64,000 bases of DNA from Ideonella sp. (GTDB lineage: Bacteria; Pseudomonadota; Gammaproteobacteria; Burkholderiales; Burkholderiaceae_C), in the NCBI GenBank assembly GCA_016721465.1, contig JADKIA010000028.1:785367-849366 (forward strand). Direction: 5' to 3'. The first letter of the stretch is position 1. Each line of letters opens with the position of its first letter. Made by a program: the position numbers and the translations under genes. This document shows, piece by piece, positions 55,071 through 64,000 of this stretch. The notes under the pieces are model-generated. The model made no database searches. It was not told where the DNA came from and saw nothing but the letters and a program-made list of their open reading frames with translations.

Positions 55071-55101
55071 GTTTCCCTGATCGGTAGCTGGCAAACCGAT
55101 C
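55071..55101 (+). repeat. GTTTC/AGCTGRC stem-loop repeat, copy B
   Basis: GTTTCCCT (55,071-55,078), then stem GATCGGT (55,079-55,085) pairing with ACCGATC (55,095-55,101) around a nine-base loop AGCTGGCAA. This is the longest stem of the set (seven pairs). Confidence 0.65.
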
Positions 55102-55228
55102 CAGCGGCTCATGCCGCCATCAAGCCAGTCCAGGCGGCCGGTTCACGACCGGCACTTCACATCACCCCGCGGGGCATTGCGCCCCGCATGGGCCGCGCAT
55201 TGCCGCCGCTTCCGCACCGGAGGCTGCC

Positions 55229-55879
55229 ATGCTCGCAACGAGCGCGTCCCATCTACATCCGATTCATCATCCCCCGCGCGATCCGCTGTTGCAGGCGTTC
55301 TTCGCGAATCCCGAATCATCTGCGGTCACGTCCGACCGGGTACGGCTGCAGGACATGCCGCCACAGGCGCAGCGCGCGATCAGCGCCTACCTGGACGACC
55401 CAGGCGACGCAGACGCCGCGCCCGAGTGGACCGAGGAGGACGTCGTGCACCTGCACTGGCGCCTGCTCCTCGAACTGCGCAGGCTCCCCGACCCGGAGAC
55501 GCCGCTCGAGGAGAAGCTCGACACCCTGGCCTGGGCCCTCACGGACCCGAGCCTCGACGGTCGGCCCTTCTCTTTCGCGAACTGCCTGCGCGTCGTCGGC
55601 ACCAGCCCGATGTCGCCCACGCCCTACTTCGGCCTGATCCAGGTCGACGAGATCAGGGCCTGGCTGCGAACCAACTCGCGCAGGTGGATCGACGCCACCA
55701 TCGCGCGCTATCCCGACTGGGTCCAGGCGCTGATCAAGGCGCAGCCCGACTGGGTCGCCAAGCAGCTCGCCAGGAACCCGCAGTGGGTCAACGAGCAGAT
55801 CAAGGCCCGCCAGGCGACGCAGCAGGACGACCTGTTCGCCGCATGTGACGCCGGCCTGCCGAGCCAGGTTCCGTCATGA
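55229..55879 (+). CDS. Element-encoded hypothetical protein
   Basis: A 216-residue protein with no recognised domain. A ribosome binding site GGAGG precedes the ATG by about five bases. The N-terminal 25 residues are His/Pro rich, the middle is acidic (DDPGDADAAPEWTEEDVVHLHWRLLLELRRL), and residues about 150-200 have repeated YPDWVQ / QPDWVAKQ / NPQWVNEQ units, three short imperfect Trp-centred repeats. It overlaps the next gene by four bases. It is first in the plus-strand run of the element. Confidence 0.72.
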   Translation: MLATSASHLHPIHHPPRDPLLQAFFANPESSAVTSDRVRLQDMPPQAQRAISAYLDDPGDADAAPEWTEEDVVHLHWRLLLELRRLPDPETPLEEKLDTLAWALTDPSLDGRPFSFANCLRVVGTSPMSPTPYFGLIQVDEIRAWLRTNSRRWIDATIARYPDWVQALIKAQPDWVAKQLARNPQWVNEQIKARQATQQDDLFAACDAGLPSQVPS

Positions 55880-56193
55880 ACCCGGCTCCCATCAGTCCGG
55901 GCTGGGCGCTGGTCGCCATCTTCCTTCTGTGGGGGCTGGCCGGCGCGCTGGATCAGCCGCTGGACGACGGCGAGCCCTCCGAGGGCCCAGCAATCGACCA
56001 GCCGGCACCCGCCGAACCATTCGTGCACCTGCGGTGCCACCCGGAACCCGAGGGTCAGGGAACGCCGCAGCCGGGATATCGACGCGGCGAGCCGCTCATC
56101 CGCCTGGTGTCCTTTCGTGAATCGCAGGGAGATCGACACCGGCACACCGAATGCGCCTCCCGTTCCCTGCGCTGCTTCGTCATCGACGAATGA
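55876..56193 (+). CDS. Small membrane-anchored hypothetical protein
   Basis: A 105-residue protein with one N-terminal hydrophobic helix (PGWALVAIFLLWGLAGAL, about 8-25) and a polar, Pro/Glu-rich remainder with three cysteines. No family is recognised. Its ATG overlaps the previous stop (ATGA) and the next gene starts ten bases after it, supporting a real translated gene. Confidence 0.6.
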   Translation: MNPAPISPGWALVAIFLLWGLAGALDQPLDDGEPSEGPAIDQPAPAEPFVHLRCHPEPEGQGTPQPGYRRGEPLIRLVSFRESQGDRHRHTECASRSLRCFVIDE

Positions 56194-56203
56194 GGAGATC
56201 ACC

Positions 56204-56515
56204 ATGGATCGACAGACAGCCATCCGCAGCACGCCCCTCCGGGACCTGCTGCCCGTCCGCTCGCTGAACGACCTCGACTGGTTCGTGAAGGAGAGCGAAA
56301 TCATCACCGGCAACCCCGGCCGCGAGTTCGTCGTCGCCGGTTCCGACCAGCCGACTTTCCGCATCCATCTCGACCACGTCGGCTATCAGATCGCCCGAGT
56401 CGATCGCGGCGAACAAGCGGCAGCGCCAGTCTGCGCGACCGCACCTGAGCTGGTCCACCACGCCCTGGGCGATGCCCTGGCACGCGGCCAGCTCTTCACC
56501 ACGGCGCTGCAGTGA
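56204..56515 (+). CDS. Element-encoded hypothetical protein
   Basis: A 103-residue protein, MDRQTAIRSTPLRDLLPVRSLNDLDWFVKESEI..., preceded by GAGGAG six bases before the ATG. The text reads like a compact alpha/beta domain and has no signal peptide. I do not recognise the family. It is in line with the preceding two genes, with intact reading frame. Confidence 0.62.
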   Translation: MDRQTAIRSTPLRDLLPVRSLNDLDWFVKESEIITGNPGREFVVAGSDQPTFRIHLDHVGYQIARVDRGEQAAAPVCATAPELVHHALGDALARGQLFTTALQ

Positions 56516-56622
56516 GCGCCACATCTGCAACCCGGGTTGTCCGGTCCGGCGACGACCGTGGAAGTGCATTCGTGCACCCGCGGCCGCAGCAGTCCGGCCA
56601 GCCCGTTTCAGGAGAGTCGCCC

Positions 56623-57013
56623 ATGAGCGCACCCCAGCATTGCATCGGTCACATCTCGACCCCCTACGGCGACGCCGCCATCCTAGTCGGGCGCTACCCA
56701 TCGGGTGGCGCGATCGCCATCCAGCTCGTCGACGACGAGGATCCGTCCGAACCCTGGCCACGTTCTCGACCAACCTCGTGCCCTACGGTGCGTCGGTGGC
56801 CGAGGACGAGTTCTGCGTCAAGACCTGAGCGAGAACGAGGTCCTCGTCGCACCGATGCTCGCCACCGGCCTGTTCGAGGACACCGGCAGGCGCGTGCCGT
56901 CCGGCCACGTCGTCGCGCCGGTCTGGCGGATCAAGGATCCCGCCAACGTGCCGGCCGCTCCTGGTCGGCGTGCCGGTTCGGATCGCACGGCGGCAGTGGC
57001 ATCGGCCTGCTGA
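56623..57013 (+). pseudogene. Frameshifted small element gene (DUF4313-like)
   Basis: One protein read over three frames: MSAPQHCIGHISTPYGDAAILVGRYPSGGAIAIQLVDDEDPSEP, then LATFSTNLVPYGASVAEDEFCVKT, then SENEVLVAPMLATGLFEDTGRRVPSGHVVAPVWRIKD. Each step needs one missing base (near 56,753 and 56,826). Restored, it would be about 120-130 residues with the look of a DUF4313-type protein, a small family on mobile elements; that label is from memory. The C-terminal end is unclear. Confidence 0.6.
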
Positions 57014-57128
57014 TCGTTACCGCTTCCGGCATCCACATCGCAAGTCACCCAGCATGCGCAGCCGGACGCCCTTCATCACCCGAGCGGGGTCACCCCTGGG
57101 TGCCTCCCGCTTGTACAAGGAGAGATTC

Positions 57129-58731
57129 ATGAAAGTGCAAGTCAGAGTCAACGAGCGCGGTGCCCTTCGCAACGGGCGCTTCGCCTTCACGAACAAGCTC
57201 ACGCTGGTCTCGGAGCTGCTGCAGAACGCACGCCGCGCCGGCGCGACGCAGGTGACCATCGACCATGACACGACGGCCAGGCGCCTGACCGTCATCGACG
57301 ACGGTTGCGGCATCGAGGACTTCCAGCGGCTGCTGACCTTCAACGAGAGCGGCTGGAACGAAGACACGATCCGGACCGAGCACGCCTTCGGGCTCGGCTT
57401 CTCAAAGTGCCTGTACGCCGCCAGTCGGGTCACGGTGACCTCGCGCGGCCAGCGCCTGGCTTTCCAGTGCGACGATGCCCTGGACCAGACGGAACTCGAT
57501 GTCGAGCCAGCGCCCGATGCCGACCCGGGCCTCACCACGGTGGAGCTCGAAGGCGCGGACCTGCCGCAACTGGATCAGCTGATCGACCGCATCACGCGCG
57601 GGTTTCCTCTTCCCGTGGTCTACAACGGGGTCTCGCAGGCACGGCAGCACAGCCTGGCGGCGATGCCATTCACGGCCACCGACATCGGGCAGGTGCATCT
57701 CTGGGGCACCGAAGGCGGCGAGCCGGCAACGGCAAGCGCGCTGTACCTCCAGGGCCTGCTGATCGGCAGTCCGGATCGACATCTCCACTGGGAGCATCAG
57801 AAGGTCGACGTGATCCACCTGGATTCCGCGCTCTTCATGGCCCGCATGCCGGATCGCACCGAACTGATCGACGCGGAGGAACAGGGCAAGCGAATCGACA
57901 GCGCGGTCAGGCAGCTGTGGCGGACGGTCCTCGAGGACAGGAAGCAGAAGCTGCCGCCGGCCGAGTTCGTCGAGCGCTACTACGCGGTCGCCCGGAGGCA
58001 GAACCTGCTGGAGGTCTTCGATGACGTCCCGGTGGTGCCGCGCCAGGCCTGTTCCGTGGTGATCGACTACCCGACCACGGCAGACGAGCAGGAGCGATAC
58101 CTGCAGAGCCCGGACCGCCCTGTGACGCGCGAGGAAGTCGAGACCGGGACGATACGGCTGGCGGCATTCAGCCCGTACCAGAAGGACGAATCGCACGCGA
58201 CGCTGATGTACGCGCGTGCGGCCGGGCTGACCCTGGTGCACACCTACCTGCTCGGCTTCGAGCACTGGGTGACACGCGAGCTGCGTGATCCTCGATGTCG
58301 AGGACATCGAAGTCGTCGCAGTCGAGCCCGGCGCCGAGGAGCGTTTCGACGGCATCTTCATCTGCGAGAAGGTCCGGCTGTGCGACCGCCTCGAGATCCG
58401 GCACGGCACCGAAGTCGTGACGATCAGCGAGGACGCGCTGTTCCACGACGAAGTGATCCTCTGCCCTGCTGGTTGTCGAGGCGGAGCCGTCGTCAAGCAG
58501 GTCTCGGCCTACACCGGCGAATACGACCACTTCGACGACACGGCCTGTGACGAGGACATGCGCCGGCTGGATCGGCTGGTGCGCACCCTGCGCTGCCCGG
58601 ATCCCGCCAGCATGCTGCGCTGCCTGCTGCAGGACCTGCCGCTCAACGACTACGCGGCCCTGGTCGGACGGACCTTCCGCGTCGCACTCGGAACGTCAGC
58701 TGATGAAGCCTCGGTCGACCTGGTCTCATGA
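57129..58731 (+). pseudogene. GHKL-type ATP-binding protein, one frameshift
   Basis: About 535 residues in two frames. The N-terminus has a GHKL ATPase fold: SELLQNARRAGATQVTI (N-box), VIDDGCGIEDF (G1) and HAFGLGFSKCLYAASRVTVTSRG (G2-like). The first frame runs to about 58,287 (FEHWVTRELR), and the text continues from 58,285 in the next frame (VILDVEDIEVVAVEPGAEERF...) to 58,731. A two-base loss in a CGCG-type run (or one-base gain) explains it. Such proteins resemble Hsp90/MutL/Morc-like ATPases; the task on the element is unknown. A good ribosome binding site (AAGGAGAG) precedes the ATG. Confidence 0.7.
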
Positions 58732-58747
58732 CCTGATCGACCTCAAG

Positions 58748-58773
58748 AAAGAACTGCCGCCAGGCGGTTCTTT
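58748..58773 (+). terminator. Possible terminator after ATP-binding gene
   Basis: AAAGAAC (58,748-58,754) pairs with GTTCTTT (58,767-58,773), with further pairs inside (one G-T wobble) and a four-base loop, giving an 11-pair stem 17 bases after the stop. The A and T arms give it the form of a bidirectional terminator. Confidence 0.5.
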
Positions 58774-58809
58774 CCAGAGCGGACCCCCAGGCCCGCTCCG
58801 GAAAGAACG

Positions 58810-58837
58810 GTTTCCCCACAGGTAGCTGACGCACCTG
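58810..58837 (+). repeat. GTTTC/AGCTGRC stem-loop repeat, copy C
   Basis: GTTTCCCCA (58,810-58,818), then stem CAGGT (58,819-58,823) pairing with ACCTG (58,833-58,837) around a nine-base loop AGCTGACGC. It lies between the ATP-binding gene and nrdJ. Confidence 0.6.
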
Positions 58838-59152
58838 GCGCCCTCGGCGCGAAGTCAGCCCAAGCATCCCCGCTGCTGCCCCTTCAAGGGTCGGCAGCAC
58901 GAAGCCTCACGGTCCACGAGCGCCCTTCGAGAAAGCTCGCGCGCAAGTGACCGCATCGGGCCATCCGCCCGACTTCCATGCACCAGACGGATCACCGACG
59001 CGACCTCTGCGTCGCCCCGGCATCCGCACCTGGCGCCCTCCCCGCCCACACAGCGCATTCGAGCCCGTCCTGCTGCATCGCCGCGTGCGATGCCTTCCGC
59101 GACAGGCCTTGCCGCGTGGGTATCCATCCGACCCGTTCCTCAGGAGTTCGTC

Positions 59153-61665
59153 ATGAAACTCAATGACCTTCCCAAGATCGATGCGGCGCTCGCGCCGCAA
59201 GCCATCTCGACCGATGTCCTGCTCGAGAAGTACGCCAAGGGCACCGAGTCCTCGGCCGAAGACATCCACCACCGCGTCAGCATTGCGCTCGCCGCGGTCG
59301 AAGAGCCGGCCGACCAGGCCTGCTGGCAGGCGCGGTTCCTGACCGCGCTGGCCCGCGGCTTCATCCCTGCCGGGCGCATCAACTCGGCCGGTGGCACCGA
59401 CATCCGGGCCACGCTGATCAACTGCTCGTGCAGCCGGTCGGCGACAGCGTCTCCGAAGACGTGGCCGGCAAGCCCAGCATCTACAAGGCGCTGGCGCAGG
59501 CGGCAGAGACCATGCGTCGCGGTGGCGGCGTCGGCTACGACTTCAGCCGCATCCGCCCACGCGGTGCGATGGTCAAGGGCACGCACTCGAACGCCTCCGG
59601 GCCGGTGAGCTACATGCGTGTCTTCGACCGCTCCTGCGAGACGGTCGAGTCGGCCGGCGCGCGCCGCGGTGCCCAGATGGGCATCCTGCGCTGCGACCAC
59701 CCCGACCTCGACGAGTTCATCCACGCCAAGGACGACAACGGCCTGGCGAACTTCAACATCTCGGTCGGCGTCACGGATGCATTCATGCAGGCCGTCGAGA
59801 ACGACGCCGAATTCGAGCTGGTGCACCCGGCACAACCGGGTGCGGCCCTGATCGAGCAAGGCGCCCACCAGCGCCCGTCCGACGGACTGTGGGTCTACCG
59901 CGCGGTCCGCGCCCTCGCGCTGATGGACGACATCGTGCACGCGACCTACGGCCATGCCGACCCCGGCGTGGTCTTCCTGGATCGCATGAACCAGGAGAAC
60001 AACCTCTGGTACGTCGAGGTGATCGAGGCGACGAACCCGTGCAGCGAGCAATCGCTGCCCGACTACGGTTGCTGCTGCCTCCGGCTCCATCGACCTCACG
60101 AGGTTCGTCGAGCGGGCCTTCGATTCCGATGCCGGCTTCGACTGGACGGGATTCAAGGACGTGGTCCGCATCGCGGTGCGCATGCTGGATAACGTGCTCG
60201 ACGTGACCTGGTGGCCGCTGCCTGAGCAGCGCCGCGAAGCCATGGCCAAGCGCCGCATCGGCCTGGGTTTCCTGGGACTGGGCAGCGCGCTGGTGATGCT
60301 CGGCATCCGCTACGACTCCGAACAGGGCGTGGTCTTCGGTGCCGTGGTGGCGCAGGCGATGCGCGACGAGGCGTACCGCGCCTCGGTCGATCTGGCCAGC
60401 GAGAAGGGAGCGTTTCCGGCGCTCGATGCGGAGCGCTACCTGCAGAGCGGGTTCGCCAGGCGCCTGCCTGACGACATCCGCAGCGCGGTGGCCGAACGCG
60501 GCATCCGCAACAGCCATCTGCCGTCGATCGCGCCCACGGGCACGATCGCACTGGCCTTCGCGGACAACGCGTCGAACGGCATCGAGCCGGCGTTCGCCTG
60601 GAGCTACACCCGCAGGAAGCGCATGGCCGACGGTTCGACCCAGGAATACGCGGTCGAGGATCACGCCTACCGGCTGTTCCGGGAGCGCGGCGGCGACGCG
60701 CAGTGCCTGCCCGCCGCATTCGTGTCCGCGCTGGACATGACGGCCGAACAGCACCTGCAGATGCTGGTGGCGGTGCAGCCGTTCATCGACTCGTCGATCT
60801 CCAAGACCGTGAACGTGCCCGCCGACTATCCGTTCGCTGCGTTCAGGGGCCTGTACCTGCAGGCCTGGAAGGCCGGGCTTAAGGGCCTGGCAACCTACCG
60901 GCCGAACGCGGTCACGGGTGCGGTGCTGTCGGTCGACTCAGCGGCGGCAGTCGATGCCGCGCCCGAGGACGATCCGCTGTGCAGGCAGTTCGCCAGCCGT
61001 CCGGCGGGAGAACTCGAAGGCCTGACTTCCAAGGTCGAGTTCTGGACCGTGGAAGGCAAGAAGTCGGTCTACCTGACCGTCAACTTCGTGCGGGTGTCCG
61101 GCATCGTGGGCGGCCAAGCGGTCGTGATCGAGCGGCCGGTCGAGTTCTTCGTGCCGGCGGGCCAGCGCGACGAGGGCCAGCAATGGATCTCGTCGAACAT
61201 GCGATTGCTGTCGATGGTCGCGCGATCCGGTGCGTCGATCTCCCAAGGCGCTGGCCAACATGTGCGAGGTGGTCTGGGACAAGGGCCCGGTGCGCTGCGG
61301 CTTCGTGACCAGGGAGGACGGCGCTCAGGCGCCGCGCTTCCATGACTCCGAAGTCGCAGCCATTGGACATGCGCTGCAGCAGATCCTCGCACGGCGTGGT
61401 TTCCTGGACAGCCTGGGCAACCAGGTGCCGGTGGCCGCGCTGGCGCGTCGGTTGGCGGCGCGGGATCAAGCATCGACGGAAGCAACAGTTCCGGGCGGGT
61501 TGGCAGCCGCTACTGCGCAAGCCGGGGTCGAGAACTCCCAACCTGGCGAACGTCGCGGGAATCTGAGCAGCGGCGAAGTGCCCCGAGTGCGGCGCGCACG
61601 CGCAGCACGAAGGTCGACGGCTGCCTGCGATGCGCGAACTGCCACCGATCGGCAGCTGCGGCTGA
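59153..61665 (+). pseudogene. nrdJ: Class II (adenosylcobalamin-dependent) ribonucleotide reductase, multiple frameshifts
   Basis: About 838 residues over several frames. It makes deoxyribonucleotides with B12 as radical source and needs no oxygen. Seen in order: MKLNDLPKIDAALAPQAIS; GFIPAGRINSAGGTDIRATLINC; GGGVGYDFSRIRPRGA; ATNPCSEQSLPDYGCC (active-site Cys in NPCSEQ); IAPTGTIALAFADNASNGIEP; and a C-terminal zinc part CPECGAHAQH...CLRCANC ending GSCG. Shifts are near 59,426, 60,077, 61,242, 61,572, 61,611 and 61,645, mixed gains and losses. The protein text stays conserved between them, so base errors are likely. I count no nrdA/B here. The element thus seems to carry its own nucleotide supply. 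Confidence 0.8.
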
Positions 61666-61778
61666 CACCCATGCGGCATCCATGCGGGCTGCAGCAGCAC
61701 GGGCACGGCGACGACACCGTCGCCGGGCCTGTGGCAGCACCGCAGCGGTGCGACATCAACATCGAAGCGAGGAGCATC

Positions 61779-62811
61779 ATGAACGATGATTTCGAATCGC
61801 GCGTCAGGGACCTCAAGGCCCGCGCGCATGGTCACTGGACCCCATTGCTCCGGGCGCTGGGCGTCGACGAGCGCATCCTCAACGGCAGAACCAGCCCTGC
61901 CCGCTGTGTGGCGGCACCGACCGCTTCAGTACACCGACAAGTTCGGCGAAGGCAACTACCACTGCCGCTCTTGCGGTGCCGGTGGCGACCTGAAGCTGGC
62001 TCAAGGCGCGCTGGGGCTGGTTCGGCGAACTGCTCGCCCGCCTGGAAGGCAGCGGGCGCCGTGCGCCACGACGGGCGCAGTTGCCCGGCGGCCCGTCGCC
62101 GGAGAAGATGAAGCGTCTGTGCCAGCACATCTGGCACGAAGCCAGGCCCGTCACACAGGGCGACGAGGTGGACCGCTACCTGCGCAACCGCGGACTGCAG
62201 TTTTCTGCCTACCCGCGCACGCTGCGCTTCCATCCGGCACTGGGCTATTTCGAGAAGCCGGCCGGGCAGCAGCGGTCGAAGAAGATCGCCGAGTACCCGG
62301 CGATGCTGGCCGTTGTGCAGGGCAGCGACGGACATGCCGTCACTCTGCACCGCACCTACCTGCGCGACGGCCGCAAGGCGCTGGGCGCGCAGTCCCGCAA
62401 GGTGCTGTCGTCCGGCATCAACGGCGCGGCCGTCAGGCTCTTCGAGGCGGGTGACGAACTCGCTGTCGCCGAAGGCATCGAGACAGCGCTGGCGGTGCAC
62501 CTGAGCACCGGCAAGCCGGTCTGGGCCGCGCTGAGTTGCGGGAACCTGGAGAAGCTCTGGATCCCGGACCCCGTCGCCCGCGTCTGCATCTACGCGGACA
62601 ACGACGCCAACGCCGAATTCGACGGCCAGGCCTCGGCCTATGCCCTGGCGCACCGCCTGAAACGCGACGCCAGGAAGCTAGGGGGCGCCAATCCGGATCA
62701 ACCGGATCGCCCGACCCGCGAGGTCCAGGTGTTCGTCCCCAGACAGGACGGCACCGACTGGGCCGACATCTGGCTCGCCCGCCTCTCGCCACCTCGAGGC
62801 GCGCTGCATAG
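61779..62811 (+). pseudogene. Zinc-finger/Toprim primase-like protein (DUF7146-like), frameshifted
   Basis: About 340 residues when frames are joined: MNDDFESRVRDLKARAHGHWTPLLRALGVDERILNG, then CPLCGGTDRF ... YHCRSCGAGGD (a CHC2-like zinc finger), then a middle part, then a Toprim-like domain with VAEGIETALAVHLSTGKPVWAALSCGNLEKL and VCIYADNDANAEFDGQ (the D-x-D metal motif). This zinc-plus-Toprim layout is typical of primase-like proteins of conjugative elements. Breaks are near 61,890, 61,928 and 62,015. The end near 62,811 is a best guess, because the stop is in a neighbouring frame. It is 113 bases after nrdJ. Confidence 0.7.
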
Positions 62812-62820
62812 CCAATTCTT

Positions 62821-62865
62821 GGGCGGCGTGGGGGTTCCTGTCGTAGCAGACAGCCCACGCCGCCC
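62821..62865. other. Large two-part hairpin
   Basis: A 12-base perfect inverted repeat (GGGCGGCGTGGG at 62,821-62,832 with CCCACGCCGCCC at 62,854-62,865) encloses a second stem CTGTC/GACAG (62,838-62,842 with 62,849-62,853), with only five unpaired bases between them on one side. There is no T-run after it. It lies after the Toprim-like gene and before copy D of the stem-loop repeat. Confidence 0.6.
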
Positions 62866-62911
62866 TCCTGCAGGGGCCCGCCCCCGGCGGACCCAGCGAC
62901 GAGGGTTCCCG

Positions 62912-62938
62912 ATTTCCCGACTGGCAGCTGCCGCCCAG
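62912..62938 (+). repeat. GTTTC/AGCTGRC stem-loop repeat, copy D (divergent)
   Basis: ATTTCCC (62,912-62,918), then stem CTGG (62,921-62,924) pairing with CCAG (62,935-62,938) around a ten-base loop CAGCTGCCGC. It fits the pattern of copies A-C (TTTC box, short gap, stem, AGCTG in the loop) but the first base of the box and one loop base differ. Confidence 0.4.
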
Positions 62939-63065
62939 GCCGCACACGCGGCGCAAGCGCACAGAGATCCCCACGGCGACCCTGGCGTCGCCGTGACATC
63001 CGCCCGGCCTGTCCTTGCGGACATCCCGGACCTCCACCCCGCGGGGACGCAGCCCCGCAGGGGCG

Positions 63066-64000
63066 ATGGCGTCACCGCTTTTTATCCGGAGCATTTCCAC
63101 GAAGAACGGACGTTCCTGGTTGCCCTGGCAACCGAACTCGAGCGCCAACTGGCCAGCAAGCGCGACATGATCCTGCCCACCGGCCTGATGCACCACGAGA
63201 CCGCTCGCCGACGGCACCCGCATCCGCGTCGAGACGCCGGACGGCATGAAAGACTATCCAACGACGGAGCTCTTCCCGCCGCCAGGTGGCCGACAAGCTG
63301 AAGATCCCGGTCTGCACTTCGAGCGCATGCGCAACGAGCCGGCGCCGCTGCTGGACCGCAATGTCGACACCTGGCTGCACCACGAACGGAACTGCGCATG
63401 GTGCGCACCCTGGACGGCCAGGCGCGCGCCTTCCTGTCGGACCGCTACCGCCGTCTCGACAACTACGACCTGTGCGAGCACGTGCTGCCGATGCTGCAGC
63501 GCCTGCCCGACGCCAGTTCGAATCCACCGAGCTCACGCCGACGCGCCTGTACCTGAAGGTCGTCACGGCGCGTGCAGATCGAGATCCAGCCCGGTGACAT
63601 CGTCCAGGCCGGCGTGGTGATCAGCAATTCCGAGGTGGGCCGGGGCACGCTTCGGTCCAGCCGCTGGTTCACGCCTGATCTGCCGCAACGGCCTCGATCG
63701 CGCCGACGCGCGATGCGCAAGGACGCACGTGGGCCGCATGAGCGACGGCGTCTCGACGAGGTCACGGTGTTCAGGGACGACACGCTGCAGGCCGGAGGAC
63801 AGGCCTTCTTCCTCAAGGTTCGCGACGTGGTCGAGGCCGCCGTCTCGGAAGCGACCTTCCAGCAGATCGCGCCGAGAAGATGCGCCGCGCGATGGGCATC
63901 CGCCTGGAAGGGCGACCCGGTGACCATCGAGGTCGTCTGGACCCGCTACCCCTCACAACGAGGGCGAGCGGTCCGGCCTGCTGCGCCACCTGATCGAAGG
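63066..64000 (+). pseudogene. DUF932-like protein, frameshifted and cut by window end
   Basis: Partial gene running off the right edge. Joined over frames it reads FLVALATELERQLASKRDMILPTGLMHHETA, DGTRIRVETPDGMKDYPTTELF, RRQVADKLKIP, NVDTWLHHERN, VRTLDGQARAFLSDRYRRLDNYDLCEHVLPMLQ, PGDIVQAGVVISNSEVGRGTL and so on, the text of DUF932 proteins found on plasmids and conjugative elements. The start is uncertain: the ATG at 63,066 is one frame off, while the ATG at 63,167 is in frame but inside conserved text. At least five shifts are needed to 63,950. Function of DUF932 is unknown. Confidence 0.6.

Larger units (their letters stand above)
54757..55228. other. Divergent intergenic region with two stem-loop repeats
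   Basis: A 472-base region between the AcaB-like gene and the 216-residue gene. It must hold promoters for both directions. It contains copies A and B of the GTTTC/AGCTGRC stem-loop repeat described separately. I see no protein-coding gene that I can support. Confidence 0.6.
58732..59152. other. Intergenic region upstream of ribonucleotide reductase
   Basis: 421 bases without a supported gene. It holds a hairpin at 58,748-58,773 that could end transcription of the ATP-binding gene, copy C of the stem-loop repeat, and then GC-rich DNA up to the nrdJ ribosome binding site (AGGAG at about 59,141). I see no clear cobalamin riboswitch, which could be expected before a B12-dependent enzyme. Confidence 0.55.

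Noticed and set aside
1..64000. CRISPR array, insertion sequence or prophage
   Set aside because: No regularly spaced repeats, no transposase and no phage structural gene were seen in the window.

Overview
The window reads as GC-rich chromosomal DNA of a betaproteobacterium, most likely order Burkholderiales. The gene orders support this: cysS-alkA-accA-tilS-lysC-tRNA-Ser, clpS-clpA next to a cold-shock gene, exbB-exbD-lpxK-Trm112-kdsB-adk, and a full ccoNOQP cluster with ccoI, ccoS, hemN and an FNR regulator. Species cannot be given from the sequence alone.

Region 1 (about 1-40,080) is a compact housekeeping chromosome. At the left edge is the start of a LigJ-like amidohydrolase, behind a ModA-like binding protein and a LysR regulator, which suggests a protocatechuate or gallate meta-cleavage locus. 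After a tRNA-Ser(GCT) come, on the minus strand, lysC, tilS, accA, an AlkA-type glycosylase and cysS. A divergent plus-strand group carries a TPR protein, two cyclophilins, lpxH and an MtfA-like peptidase. The protein-quality genes clpA and clpS, a cold-shock gene and a small Ala/Lys-rich exported protein follow. Positions 14,976-24,255 hold the microaerobic respiration block: TauE/SafE-like protein, hemN, fnr, a FixH-like protein, ccoPQON, ccoS and ccoI. One perfect and one near-perfect FNR box link these genes into one oxygen-controlled unit. Then come a DUF192 protein, sodB, xseA, the exbBD-lpxK-kdsB-adk run, an SDR dehydrogenase, two tandem TonB-dependent receptors, an LD-carboxypeptidase and tadA.

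Region 2 (about 40,080-53,760) is a defence island, all on the minus strand. It contains (a) a three-gene set of SIR2 protein, small middle protein and SMC/Rad50-like ATPase with a zinc hook, whose order resembles Lamassu/DdmABC; (b) a fusion of a PD-(D/E)XK-like nuclease domain to a STAND-type NTPase; and (c) an MmeI-like adenine methyltransferase (split by a one-base shift in a G5 run), a superfamily 2 helicase and a GIY-YIG-like protein. I do not recognise (c) as a named system.

Region 3 (about 53,980-64,000) looks like the start of an integrative conjugative or plasmid-like element. It has one minus-strand AcaB/DUF1845-like gene, then plus-strand genes of unknown function, a GHKL-type ATP-binding protein, a class II (B12-dependent) ribonucleotide reductase, a zinc-finger/Toprim protein and a DUF932-like protein that runs off the right end. 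From about 56,750 onward nearly every gene is broken by one- or two-base shifts although the protein text stays conserved. This suggests poor consensus sequence or very recent decay. Four intergenic copies of a GTTTC-like box followed by a small stem-loop with an AGCTG-containing loop occur here; their stems differ in sequence but still pair, so they are candidates for an undescribed element-encoded RNA or DNA signal.
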